Origin: Ulota crispa
Lineage: Eukaryota; Streptophyta; Bryopsida; Orthotrichales; Orthotrichaceae
Reading direction: 5' to 3'
Assembly (NCBI GenBank): GCA_963920765.1
Contig: OY987242.1
Span: 16,640,002 to 16,704,001, forward strand
Length of the DNA: 64,000 bases
The notes under the pieces were generated by a model. The model saw nothing but the letters and a program-made list of their open reading frames with translations, was not told where the DNA came from and did no database searches. This document shows positions 46,804-58,364 of this stretch, piece after piece; position 1 is the first letter of the stretch, and every line of letters starts with the position of its first letter. The translations under genes were made by a program, and so were the position numbers.

Positions 46804-46936
46804 CCATCATGCTAGTCACATAAAACCATCATGCTAGTCACCTAAAACCATCATGCTAGTCACCTAAAACCATCATGCTAGTCACCTAAAACCATCATGC
46901 TAGTCACCTAAAACCATCATGCTAGTCACCTAAAAC
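46798..46936. repeat. 22 bp minisatellite, about 6.5 copies
   Basis: Unit AAACCATCATGCTAGTCACCT, period 22 bp, six full copies and a partial. Almost no differences between copies. No function evident. Confidence 0.9.
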
Positions 46937-47047
46937 CATCACTTTGCAATCACCCATAACCAAAAAACAATAATTGTCAATCATTGACATCACTAACACA
47001 AGTAGGCATCAAGAATGGGGACACTAATGGTGAGGGGTGTTCTAACC

Positions 47048-47285
47048 TTAACCCTTAAAGGACAACAAGGCATAGTATATACGCTGCCGTATAATCGGTA
47101 ATTGCTACAAGTAAGAATTTTTAATTTGGAATCTCAAGTAGTGCACTAGAAGTGTTGTGCTTTGATTTATTCTCCAACTTCTTTGTTGATCTCAAATGCA
47201 GTAAGAATGTGAGTCTATTCCAAATACAAGAAAAATACCTCATATTCTATTGGTCGCAGCAGCATGTTCTGTCCTTTAGGGGTAA
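47048..47285. mobile_element. Short TIR element of the 9.8-10.9 kb repeat family
   Basis: The left end is TTAACCCTTAAAGGAC and the right end is GTCCTTTAGGGGTAA. The interior shares AACTTCTTTGTTGATCTCAA with the cluster at 9770-10925. Terminal sequences match the larger CCCCTAAAGGACC family. Confidence 0.6.
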
Positions 47286-47604
47286 AAAGATGAATTAGAG
47301 CAAACTTCCATACTTAATTGGAATTAGGGAAGTTGAGGAAATAACAAAAGAGTCACCGAGCCATGTTTGGAGGTGTGTTGAACATTCACAATATCAAAAC
47401 TTAGAAACAATTATTTTAGCAATTTTCTTGGAAGAAGTACATGGAATATTTGGATTGAGCTATTCAAAATCGGATAATATCTGTCCTGCAACCAATTCCA
47501 ATTGAGCAACGGAACTTTGCCCTTAGTAGAATAAATTACAAAAAATTTGAAAAGAAAATGCCTAAGTGTGTTCAAGAGGGATGTGAGCAATTTCTTATTA
47601 TTAC

Positions 47605-48059
47605 GGTGCATGCCACCATAAACCAACAAAGTATGGAAAGTGGCCAAATTCCTGTGTAGCTTGTTTTATTCGCTTTTAGTTGTGACCTGCTCCACTACCA
47701 AGATGACGCCTCATGGACTTGTCACGATGAATATAAATGCGTTGACCAAGTAACATGATTCACTTTGGATTTTTATCAATTTAGATAGTCAACTTGTCAA
47801 TTTCATGCAAATTAATTATTGATATTGAGGCAATGAGTGCTAAGGTGGCCAATTCTTTGCCTTCTTAGTATAAAATGTCCAATAGTTACCATTTTTGAAT
47901 GATGATAACTTTCTTTTGGCAAACAATAATTCCAATTTCTCTTGGTAACTTTTTTCCTAACATCTCATTGCTTGTAGTTATGAAGAGATTTTTTTTGAGG
48001 GTTACTATAAATAATTAATACAATTGTTGCATCTTTGTTGGTTTATGGGGGCACGCACT
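47605..48059. mobile_element. Foldback MITE, copy 2 of the 14687-15123 family
   Basis: The left end reads GGTGCATGCCACCATAAACC and the complement of the right end reads AGTGCGTGCCCCCATAAACC. The interior shares short blocks such as AAATGTCCAATAGT with the first copy. The arms are more diverged than in copy 1. Confidence 0.6.
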
Positions 48060-49852
48060 ATACTTTGGGACATATCTTCACTATTTTAAAATGCAAGAGT
48101 AGATTTTCACTTACATACCTATGTTAGTCGTGGATGGATTTTCCTTATTATTGTGCCATGCCTAAGGAAGTCATTGAAGAGCAAGCTCTTTGTTTTAGTA
48201 ATTGAGGCAGCTATAAAACCAATTAACAATGAAGGAGAGTTTTGCCAATATTACATCCAGCCGTAGGTACCTCTATGTGAGCTTTAGGTAACCAAATATG
48301 AACTATTGAGTAATCAAAAGTGGTCTAGCATTGATTTTAAACTAAAATCACACACTTTAGGAAAATGCATATTTTATGTACAATAAAAAATAATATGGGA
48401 CAGCTTTTCACCAAATAAACAATTAGGTAGTGATGTTAATTTTGTAATTAGACCAATTTGGAGCACTATTAATTCTATAGATTATTGTAGCCTAAGTTAG
48501 GTTTTTCTTCCTTAAGTATTTATAAAATCAAAACTTTGGAAACACCATATTCATGAAATTGTCACCGCTAATATGAAAATGTTACAAATGACATCTTTGC
48601 AAGTTCGAAAAGGACAAGTCACAATTTCTGGTAAGGGTAACATACATTATGACTTTCAAAATAAATATTAATAATAGATTAATCATTGAAACAACGATGG
48701 AGAACTTTACATGTACTTGTCCAAATCCATTGTTTACATGGTTGGGCTTGACCAATTTTACGAAAACATCACATTCAAATGTGATGGTTTCAAGAATGCA
48801 ATATTTACACAAATAGTTTAGAAATTTTTCAAAAAATAGATAAACCAAAACACATCAACTAAAATATTATTAAAAAATGGAAAACCACTTATATTCACCA
48901 ATTTGATTTAATTTTCCTTAGACACTTTCTAAAAATTATAAGTAATTGGTAAGTTTGAACATTATATAGGCAAGATATAATATGCACTAGAATAAAAGCC
49001 CCATACTATGTTATTCACACTTATGTTAACACAAATTTATCTACATTTGGACAAAGTTTCATTCAAAATTTGGATAAATTGCACTAAGCTCACTTGTTAA
49101 GGCAATTTCTTAATAATGTCTTTCTAGATTTTAAGAAGTAATCAACAACTATATTATGTGCTACATTAAGTATAGATGAATTCCTTCTTTTTATTTTAAA
49201 ATTCCAAGCCTCTCAAATTGTATATTTATTATCATGGTATTAATGCACACTAAAATGTTATAATCATGGAGGTACAAAAGCTTGCAAGGTCCAAAATGAA
49301 AACAAACAATGAATCTCTTGCAAAAGGTGTTGTAAGATACATGCTCCTAGTGATAACTCTGATTTTTTGATCATATTAAGTTCAATCACAGTCCCTTAAT
49401 TTAGATGCAAGCCATATACCAAAAGCAAATGGGCCAGTTCAAAAAATTTAATGCTCTCCAATGGAGTTTTTGTTAGAAAAGAAAATTATATTAATAAATT
49501 TTAATTGGCTTTGTATTTTTATATTTTTGCAAGGAAAAAACTCAATTAAAACAATGATTTTGAAACATCTAAATCATTCAAAATAATGAATCCATGTTCT
49601 ACAACGTAAGCCTTTAGAAGTACATGTTTGCCAAAACCAAAAGTATTTTTGCATTTTCGTTTTTATCTCAAAATTAAAAAAATAGACAAACACAACCAAC
49701 CCAAAACTTGTTATAACTCTAATTGATTTAATTGACGCCTCAAAAGAAGTTGGTTATGATTATAGTGGTAAGAATTTCATGTGCGTCATAAAATTTTAAT
49801 CTTCAATTACATTCTTTGCTTCTACATTTTAGAAACCGCTGGAAAATTTTAC
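48060..49852. other. No recognisable gene
   Basis: AT-rich with short frames only. An AACACCATATTCATGAAATT end-like motif near 48540 resembles the TTCATTAAAATGGGAG family but has no clear partner. Confidence 0.4.
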
Positions 49853-50507
49853 TTTTGATCCGTAAAGGATCAAGCCCTATTTTTTTATAAAAGTCATTAA
49901 AATTTGTCAATTCTAGGGGAATGAGTAAAACAATAGGGAAAAAAGTATGTTAGGAATTTGTCTAAGACTATGGGAGGTACTTTGTGAGAAAAAATGAGAA
50001 CCTTTCATGTAAAGAAGAGTGAGATATTGACATTCAAACTAATAAAAAAAAAATCCTTCCTACCCAAAACTTTCACAAGCTTATTATAACTTGGAAAAAA
50101 ATCAAAAAACAAATACACAAACCACTCAAAAAAATAAAGTTTGAAATTTTACAAGGGGCAAAAGGAATGGAGGGTTGGAAATCCCCCAAGACAAGCCCCT
50201 TTCACTTCACTCCCCTTTATCGAAGTGGCTACACCTTGTGCTTGTAAGTGCTGACCCTCTTTGATGTTAGCACTCATTTACAATGAAGAGGCCTTGCCCA
50301 AATTGCTCCTCCTCTCCTAATTTTGATGAATTCTTGCATAACTTTTTTGTTAAATGTCAAAATTAAGAAAAAAATAAATTGCCATGTAGGTCTTCGAATT
50401 CCCCACCTTCAATAAAGTTTCATAAAATTATACAAACTAGTACAACTATAGATACATGCCCAAAACTCCCATTTGTCCCCATGGGACACTGCTCCTCTAG
50501 GGGTCAA
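49853..50507 (+). mobile_element. Non-autonomous TIR element, CCCCTAAAGGACC family, copy 4 (internally deleted)
   Basis: The left end is near GATCCGTAAAGGATCAAGCCC and the right end near GCTCCTCTAGGGGTCAA. The interior keeps the TACATGCCCAAAACTCCCAT motif next to the right end. About 655 bp, shorter than the 0.93 kb norm. Confidence 0.5.
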
Positions 50508-50620
50508 ACATAAATAGTGCATTTGTATTGCCAGAAGTTGACAAGTTGTATAGTATTGTCATGTTCATTTTGGATATTTGAGTTGGTGCATTAAAAATAT
50601 TTAAGTGCAATAATCATATA

Positions 50621-51026
50621 GGAAATTGATATGTGCACAATGGAGGGTTGATATTTGCACACCTCCTTGGGAGGTAAATTGTAGATTTCTACCATCAAAA
50701 ATCTGAATTTTGAATTCAGATTTGGACTCAGAGACCACGATTTACTCTCAAATCATAAAAAATGTTGCAATTTAACAACACCCACTGAAAAAGCTTAACT
50801 AGGGGAAAAAGTGTGACTTTTACTTTTGTTTGTAAAAAATGATAAGCTTTTTCATTGGGTGTTGTTCAATTGCAACATTTTTTACGATTCGAGAATAAAC
50901 CATGGTCTCTATGTCCAAATCTGAATTCAAAATTCTCAAATTCAGATTTTTGATAACAAAAATCTACAATTTACCTCCCAGGGCAGTGTGCAAATATCAA
51001 TGCCCCTGTGTGCACATATAAATTCC
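50621..51026. mobile_element. 406 bp Mutator-like foldback MITE, copy 2
   Basis: Same arms and same length as 39944-40349, including CATCAAAAATCTGAATTT and the AACAACACCCACTGAAAAAG centre. The flanks AATCATATA and CATCATATA agree at 8 of 9 positions. An identical length and a 9 bp duplication support a single Mutator-type family. Confidence 0.8.
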
Positions 51027-51504
51027 CATCATATATTGATACTGAATCCATATTTATATATTCAAAGCTTGATCAGTTCTTTTGAGTATTCTACTTTGTT
51101 GTTGTTGTGTATTGAGAAAGAAGACTTTAAATATAATTCAAACCATACACAAAAGAGTAAAATGCCAAGTATCTATATCTTAAATCAGGTTGTTTGTTTG
51201 TTTGTCACATTGAGATCTCATGGACCGTGTGTCCACCCATCGTGTGTTTAGTATCATTAGAAAACTCTCAGCAAGAAGGGGTGCATAGGCTTGGTTTGGT
51301 GGCATTTGGACCTACAGTGGAAAAGTTATTGAATTTTAAAAAGTTTATGAATTAAAATTTTAAAAAATTACTGATTGGCCAAAAACAAGTTTTGTGTAAA
51401 AATAGGATAGAGTACAATTTTAACTATAGTAAAATTTGGATGTCCATTCAAAAATAAAGCATAGGACAATTTTAACTGATGTAAAGTACAAGTTTAACTA
51501 CAAG

Positions 51505-51886
51505 TGGCATGAGGAGATAACATAGGGGGCATGAGGAGATAATACAGGGGGCATGAGGAGATAATACAGGGGGCATGAGGAGATAACATAGGGGGCATGA
51601 GGAGATAACATAGGGGGCATGAGGAGATAACATAGGGGGCATGAGGAGATAACATAGGGGGCATAAGGAGATAACATAGGGGGCATGAGGAGATAACATA
51701 GGGGGCATGAGGAGATAACATAGGGGGCATGAAGAGATAACATAGGGGGCATGAGGAGATAACATAGGGGGCATGAAGAGATAACATAGGGGGTATGAGG
51801 GGATAACATAGGGGGCATGAAGAGATAACATAGGGGACATGAGGAAATAACATAGGGGGCATGAGGAAATAACATAGGGGGCATGG
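51505..51886. repeat. 21 bp minisatellite, about 18 copies
   Basis: The unit GGGGCATGAGGAGATAACATA is repeated about 18 times with point changes. Since 21 is a multiple of three and the unit lacks stops on the minus strand, all three minus frames stay open for over 100 codons and give a heptapeptide repeat of the CPLCYLL or PPMLSPH type. I regard these as repeat artefacts, not genes. Confidence 0.92.
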
Positions 51887-51887
51887 A

Positions 51888-53047
51888 AGGTGAGAATTGG
51901 GCCAACGGCATAGAACACACTAGTTATTAAATTAGTAAGACTTTTCAAGACTAAAGAAAACACATTTATTAACATATTGATTTTAATATTTTTTCTAAGC
52001 TAATAAATAAAAACCAGATCATTTGTAATAATTATATTGCTTTTTAAAATCATGTAATGGTCTCCAAAATCAAGTACAATTCAAATGTTTTGTACTCGAA
52101 AACTGCCAAAAGTTTGTAAAATATTAACCACATAATCGATGTATAATTCTTCTTGAATAACCAATTTAGACAAATTTTGGTAATTTTTTTTATCACTTTT
52201 TTTAAAAACTATAGTATCAGATATGAATAGATGCTAAGTTGCATCTGCTTGAATTTTTAACAATAATTAAACACTCGAATTAGAAATTATGTGGTTTGAT
52301 CACTTAACTCTTAAGCATTCCAGCGACAAGATTCTATTGTTGGGGATCATAACTTGATCTCACTTTTTCTCTTGATTTGTATGGTGAAAACAGTCATGGC
52401 TAGTCTCCATCAGCAACAAAGGTAGTCATTTTTCAAATCCTACAGTCACTTTTTTTAAATGTAATTTTCCAAGCTCTGGTGACTATTAAACCCTCTATTT
52501 TCTCCTAAACCCTAAAACAACTCCGAGAGCTCATGGGTAAACCCTTAAGCGCCCAATCAACCATTTTCTAGTTGCTGCCCGTTTTTTAAGGGCTGCCTTA
52601 GACAAAATATTTTTTTTTCAAACTTTTTTTTGTAATAGAAAATCAAGTCTACTTTTCAACTTAACTTGAATCATGTCAATCCAAGTTAAACTCCACCAAG
52701 GAGAATTTGTCAAAGACAAACACTTGAATATTTGCTAATGTTGTTAGATTACTATTTTGGAAAACTAATGATGTTTTCTCCTTTCAAAGATTTTATTTTT
52801 GAATTTTGGAATAGAATGTCTATTTTCAACCAATCATATCAAATTTTAAAATCTATGGATAAAATTTGTAATTTTGGTGAATATTAAATAATAAATGCTT
52901 CTAAATTCATTATATAAAAATCCAATACTCTTTATAAATGTTTGACTGTATGGATAGTTATTAACATTATGATTCTTGTTTTCTCTTTTGAAGCAAATTT
53001 CATTAAAGTTATAAACGTACCATATTATAACACATCTATGTTTTGCC
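51888..53047. other. No recognisable gene
   Basis: AT-rich. A GTAAACCCTTAAGCGCCC terminus-like motif near 52540 resembles the short TTAACCC elements. Nothing else seen. Confidence 0.4.
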
Positions 53048-53052
53048 TTTAC

Positions 53053-53559
53053 TGGTACGGACATGAACGGATTGACTTAGGAGGTTCTAGAAGGCTCTAG
53101 AGGATTAGAAGACTCTAGTGGATTAGAAGAATCTAGAGGATTAGAAGAATCTAGAGGATTACAAGGTTTTAGAAAGCTTTAGAAAAATAAAAGGTTTTGG
53201 AAGCTTCTAGAAGGTTGAAAGTTTTTAGAAGACTGGAAGCTTTTAAAAGTTTAAAAGCTTTTAGATGACTGGAAGCTTTTAGCTTGAAAACTTCTAAAAG
53301 CTTGAAAGCTTTTAGAAGGGTTGAAGCTTCAACCTTTGAATTTATATAGAAGTCAAGGATGAGAGGTTCATTAGTCTCAACAACTCATTTTGAGTTTTTA
53401 GTCTTTGGCCTCCAAGCCTTAGCCTTCTATCTTGCTCTTACCTTATATTACTATCATCTTAAATACTTTTCTAGCCTTGATTCTAAGTATATTTTTGAGT
53501 TCTTATTTTGATTCTACGTTTTCATTACTTCATTTTTGTTTCTGAATCCCTCTCTGACA
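53053..53559 (+). repeat. 5' LTR, 507 bp
   Basis: Starts TGGTACGGACATGAAC (degraded TGTCACG...) and ends CTCTGACA. The 5' two thirds are full of TCTAGAAG and GAAGCTTC blocks. One perfect GAAnnTTCnnGAA arrangement survives at 53200-53212. Homologous along its length to 58365-58871. Confidence 0.85.
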
Positions 53560-53693
53560 GTTTGTCAAGACTGCCTTCAAATAATATCAAAACTTTCTGA
53601 TTTCAAATAGAGCGTGGATTATTCTTCTATTTGAAAACTGCAAAGTGTCTTAGGAATTGTGGATTATCCAATTCTAAGTTGATGGTGCTCTGC

Positions 53694-53718
53694 TAATATA
53701 TATATATATATATATATT
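53694..53718. repeat. (TA)n microsatellite
   Basis: Uninterrupted TA dinucleotides just downstream of the 5' LTR, in the leader of the retrotransposon. Confidence 0.9.
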
Positions 53719-53796
53719 CCAAGTGTTGACACTCATATTATTTTCAACGTATTGCTGGATTAGTACGCGTTCATTATAACGAAAAGAGGTGAAATT

Positions 53797-54640
53797 GTGG
53801 TAAACAATTTGAAGCACAACACTATTATGTTTGCAATTACTTCCATAAACATTGGGCACCAACAAACATTCAAACAGACTGAAAATCTTAATGCAAGACT
53901 TTCTGGCCTTGAAGCAAGACTACATCAAATAATGGAGCAAGAACTTGTTGCTGCACCTATATCAACTATTCAAGCCAATAATTTATCAAATTTTATGCTT
54001 CAAGCTTCAAGTTCTAGCAAAAGCAAAGAATCCAAGGTCAGCCCTACAAATAAATTTGACGGCACGCATTCCAAATTTTGTGGTTTTGTCAACCAAATTT
54101 AGCTTATTACACTCTTACAACCTCAACGATATTTGACAAACGCAGCTTGCATTAGATTGGTGGGGACATCGTTATTCGGACAAACGCTTTCTTGATTTAC
54201 AGTGCTTTATAAGAAGAAATCTCCAATACTCAACAACTTTAAAGCATTTCTAGACGCTTTTGAAGAAACATTTGACAAATATAACAAAATATATTCTGTA
54301 ACAACAAAAATCTAAAACTTACGACAAAGAAAACGTTCAATATCAGTCCATGCTTCCGGGTTTCTTTAACTAGCATGCGATATCAATTGGAAAGAGTAAG
54401 CTTTGATAAACCAATTTCATCATGGTTTATAAGATGAAGTGAAAGATTTATTATTTTCATTATCAGATCCTACAACATTGAATAATGCTATTAGTTAAAC
54501 TGTCAAATGCAACAATTGGTTATTCAAACCACAACAAGAATAACGAGGCTGGACTATGTCGCGACCGTATAATAGTTACTTTGCCTCTTTTTCAACTTCA
54601 AATATTAGCAAATGGATGAAAGTGAAAAACATGTAAATTG
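53797..54640 (+). pseudogene. gag relic of the chromovirus
   Basis: The first frame (53797-54102) holds a coiled-coil-like stretch (ARLSGLEARLHQIMEQE) followed by KFDGTHSKFCGFVNQI, the entry motif of Ty3-type capsid domains. The same frame continues past a stop near 54100 with further capsid-like sequence up to about 54560, broken by several stops. A Lys/Asp-rich piece near 54665-54770 looks like the remnant of the Cys-rich zinc knuckle with its cysteines lost. Gag would build the particle. This copy cannot. Confidence 0.7.
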
Positions 54641-54909
54641 ATCAAGTTTAATTCAAACCTTTTACGGAGTAAGAAAAAAAATGCCGATGTGAAAAATGAT
54701 TATATCTCTATTGCAAAAAAGAAAGACACACGGTTAGAGATTGTTTTAAAAAGCAACGACGCACAACGCAACTTTGGAGCACAAAACAAGAAAGCGACAA
54801 AGTCTAGCCAAAATAAGAACCATGCGATTGAATTCAACACTATCATCAACATCTTTAAGTCTTGTATTATCCGCAAACCTTATTCTTTGTTTTATCGTAT
54901 CCATACGTT

Positions 54910-57900
54910 TGGATTCAAAAAATATTAAAGTCCAAGTCTTGATTGATTCAGGAACCTTAGCTTGTTTTATTGATGAATTTTTTGTGAAATGTTATAAAAT
55001 TTCTATTGATCAAAAATAAAAAGCCGTTCACGTTTAAGTTATTGATGAACAACCGTTATTTTCTGGCAATGTTATCCATGAAACAATTTTTTTACAAATT
55101 ATAGTATAAAATCATAGTGGTTGTGTAGTCTATAACATTATATATTCTCCGTCTAGTCCTGTGATTTTAGGACTTTTATGGCTTAAGAAATTTAATTTTC
55201 AAATTGATTGGACAAATCATATTATTATTTTTTTAGTTGAAAAAACTTCTACAAGTATATCAGTGATTACAGCCAAAGACCCTTTCAACCAGAAAACGTC
55301 AAAATCTTTATTCCTTTGTGCTCAAGTATTTGTAGAAGCTGCTAAAGATGCTGATATATTTGTAGCTTATACAATTCCAATACTTGAACAAACTACTACA
55401 ATGACTTTGCTTCCAGAGGAGTATAAAAAATATCAAAACATCTTTGAGAAAAAAAATGAGGTCATTTTGCCTAATCATGGACCATATAATTGCGCAATTG
55501 ATTTTCAAAAAGATGCTCAACCACCTTTTGATTTTATATAAAACCTGTCGCAAAATAAGCTATCTGCATTGAAGAAATATCTTGACAAAAATTTGGCAAA
55601 AAACTTTATCCAACATTCCAAGTCTTCAGCTGGTAGACCTATTCTATTTGTGGAAAATAAAGACGGATCTTTACGTATGCGCGTAGACTACCGCGGACTC
55701 AACAAAGTGACAATCAAGAATTTGTATCCATTAACTATAATCAGCAAAATTTTGGATCAAGTCGGAGAAGCGAAAATTTATATTAAAATTGATCTAAGAG
55801 GAGTTTATAATCTTATACAAAAAAAAAGATGACGAATAGAAAACAATTTTTTGAACAAGATATGACTATTTTGAACGTTATGCCTTTTGTACTTACAAAT
55901 GCACCAACTATCTTTCAATATTTTATGAATGATATATTCAGAAAATTCTTGAACAATTTTATTGTTTGCTACCTAGATAACATCTTAATATATTTCAAGG
56001 ATATAGTTCAACATGGAAAACATGTGAAGTTAGTATTTAAAAAGCTTTGCAATGTCGGACTATACGCTAAATTTGAAAAGTGTATTTTTCACAATATTAA
56101 AGTGGAATTTTTTGGTTACATCATTTTTAACAATGATATTTTTATAGATTCCAAAAAAATTCAAGCTGCATCGGACTGAACAACTCCAAAAATGATACAT
56201 GATGTTCAATGTTTCCTTGGTTTTACAAATTTCTATCAAATTTTCAGCAAAAATTATTATCAAATTGCTGCTCCACTTACGCGGATTACATATAAGGATA
56301 AATTGAAGTGGAGACAAGAAGCAAACAAGGCATTTCAAACATTAAAGAAAGCTTTTATCATAGCTCCAATATTGGTTCATTTAGACTTTTTCAAACGTTT
56401 TTTTATATAGAAAAAGATTTTGGATTTTGTATTTGGTGTAGTGTTATCACAGCAAGGAAAAGACGGAAAATTTCATCCAGTTACTTTTCATTTAAGGACA
56501 TTCAACGTTACGCAGATTAACTATAAAATCTACAATAAAGAATTACATTCTATTGTAGACTCTGTTCAAAAATGGCGTCATTTATTTGAAGGCGCTGCAC
56601 ATCAAGTGACAGATTACACGAATCACAAAACCTCGAATATTTTTATCTATTTGAGTTTTGAATTATCGATAAGCCCGTTAGAATGTATCTCTATCCAGGT
56701 TTACTTTTGACATTATACATCAATCCAGAAAGTTACAAAGATCATCTGATGCTTTATCTAGAAGATTCAATTTTATGCCTAAAAAAAAGGAAGCAGCATA
56801 TGACCAACAAAGGACGACACTTTTGAAGTTTGGACGCCTTCACTTACGAGCAGTTTAAATATCATTTATAATTGATTCCAGTTTCCTTGATTAAATCCGA
56901 ACATCCTCAACTACAGATGCATTAGTACTTAATATCAAGCAACGTTTTATCAACGCTATGAAAGATTCTAGCAAATTCAAGATTGAAGGAGAATGTTTGT
57001 ATTTTGAGAAACAACTCTATATTCTGTACGGACTACATTGCCTTCAAATCATGTAAGCACGTCACGATCTTCTAACCGTTTGACACTTTTGATTCAAAAA
57101 AATGTTGAAACTTATTTTTTGTGATTTTTGGTGGCCTCAAATGTGGAAGACCATTAAAGACTTTGTATTATCTTGCGATACTTATTTTTGTTCAAAGAAT
57201 CTTTGTTATCAACTGTACGAACTCTTGTAGCCTTTTTCAGTGCTGAAACAATGATAATCATCTGTTTCTATGGATTTTATTACAGATTTATTAATTTTAA
57301 CTAAATTTGATTTTGTTTGCTTGATAATTGATCAATTTTCAAAAATGGCACATTTTGTTCCATGCAAGAAGACAATTACGGGAAAAAAAATTTGCTAAGT
57401 TTTTTATTGGCAATATTTATTGTTATTATAGATTTCTTAAAGACATTGTATTGGACAGAGGACCTCAGTTTATTTCCAAATTTTGGCAATCATTATTCAA
57501 GATCTTGCAAATGAAGATGAAATATTCATTAGCATTTCATCATCAAACTGATAGACAAACTGAACGCGTGAATCAAATTTTAAAGTAATATTTGAGGTAC
57601 ATTATAGATTATTAACAAGACAATTAGTTTCCTTTACTATTATTTGCAGAGCTTGCATACAACAACAGCAAACATATATCAATTCAAGAGACTTTATTTT
57701 ATGCTAACTATGATTTTCACCCAAAAATTAATATGCTACCACCTTGGAAAGAGAAAAGCCTTATAGCAGAAAATCTAGCAAGATATTTAAAAAAAATTAC
57801 ATACAACAATGCAAACTCATTTGGAGGAGGCTCAAGTACGTTATAAGGAGTCTGCCAATGTGAAAAGAAAAAAACAATCAAAGTTTCGAATGGGTGATAA

Positions 57901-58327
57901 AGTGTGATTACTATGACGTAACATCAAAACAACCCATCTAAGCAACAAACTTGATTATTGCCAAATTGGCTCATTCATTATTGAAAAACAAATCAATGTT
58001 GCATATTGACTACAATTATCAACATTAATGAAAATACATCCAGTATTTTATATTTTTCTTTTAGAAATTTATAAAGAATCCAATTTTCCTGAAAGTATTC
58101 AACTTCCATCGCCTTGCGTTGAAGTGGATGGTATCATAAAGTATGAAGTTGAAAAAGTATTAAATTTAAAGATTTGAGAAAAACAAGCTGAATACCTTGT
58201 TCAATGGCGCTGATATCTAATTAGTGAGCGTATGTGGGAACTAGCTTCAAACTTAAGTAATGCACCTTTAAAGATCCAAAAATTTCATTGGCAACATCCA
58301 TTAAAACCAAGAGCAATGACAGCGTGA
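54910..58327 (+). pseudogene. pol relic: protease, RT, RNase H, integrase, chromodomain
   Basis: Protease: LIDSGT at 54939-54956 and the trailing ILGLLWLKKFNFQIDW at about 55160-55215. Reverse transcriptase: AGRPILFVENKDGSLRM at about 55630, KIDLRGVYN, then a frameshift near 55820 and YLDNILIY at 55970, where the usual second Asp is Asn. The RNase H region spans about 56300-56630. Integrase: DRGPQF and HHQTDRQTERVNQ at about 57455-57580, with the zinc-binding part barely readable. A C-terminal chromodomain (58143-58327) keeps EYLVQW and WELASNL, with two internal stops, ending at a TGA just before the polypurine tract. Chromodomains direct integration to methylated-histone chromatin. Many stops and at least three frameshifts make it non-functional. 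Confidence 0.85.
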
Positions 58328-58364
58328 ACTTTTTAAAAAATCTCAGAGCTAAAAAGGGAGGTGA

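Noticed and set aside
46798-46936. CRISPR-like array
   Set aside because: No spacers between repeats; it is a plain tandem repeat in plant nuclear DNA.
51472-51975. 167-residue Cys/Pro-rich repeat protein
   Set aside because: All three minus frames are open over the same 21 bp repeat, so openness carries no information.
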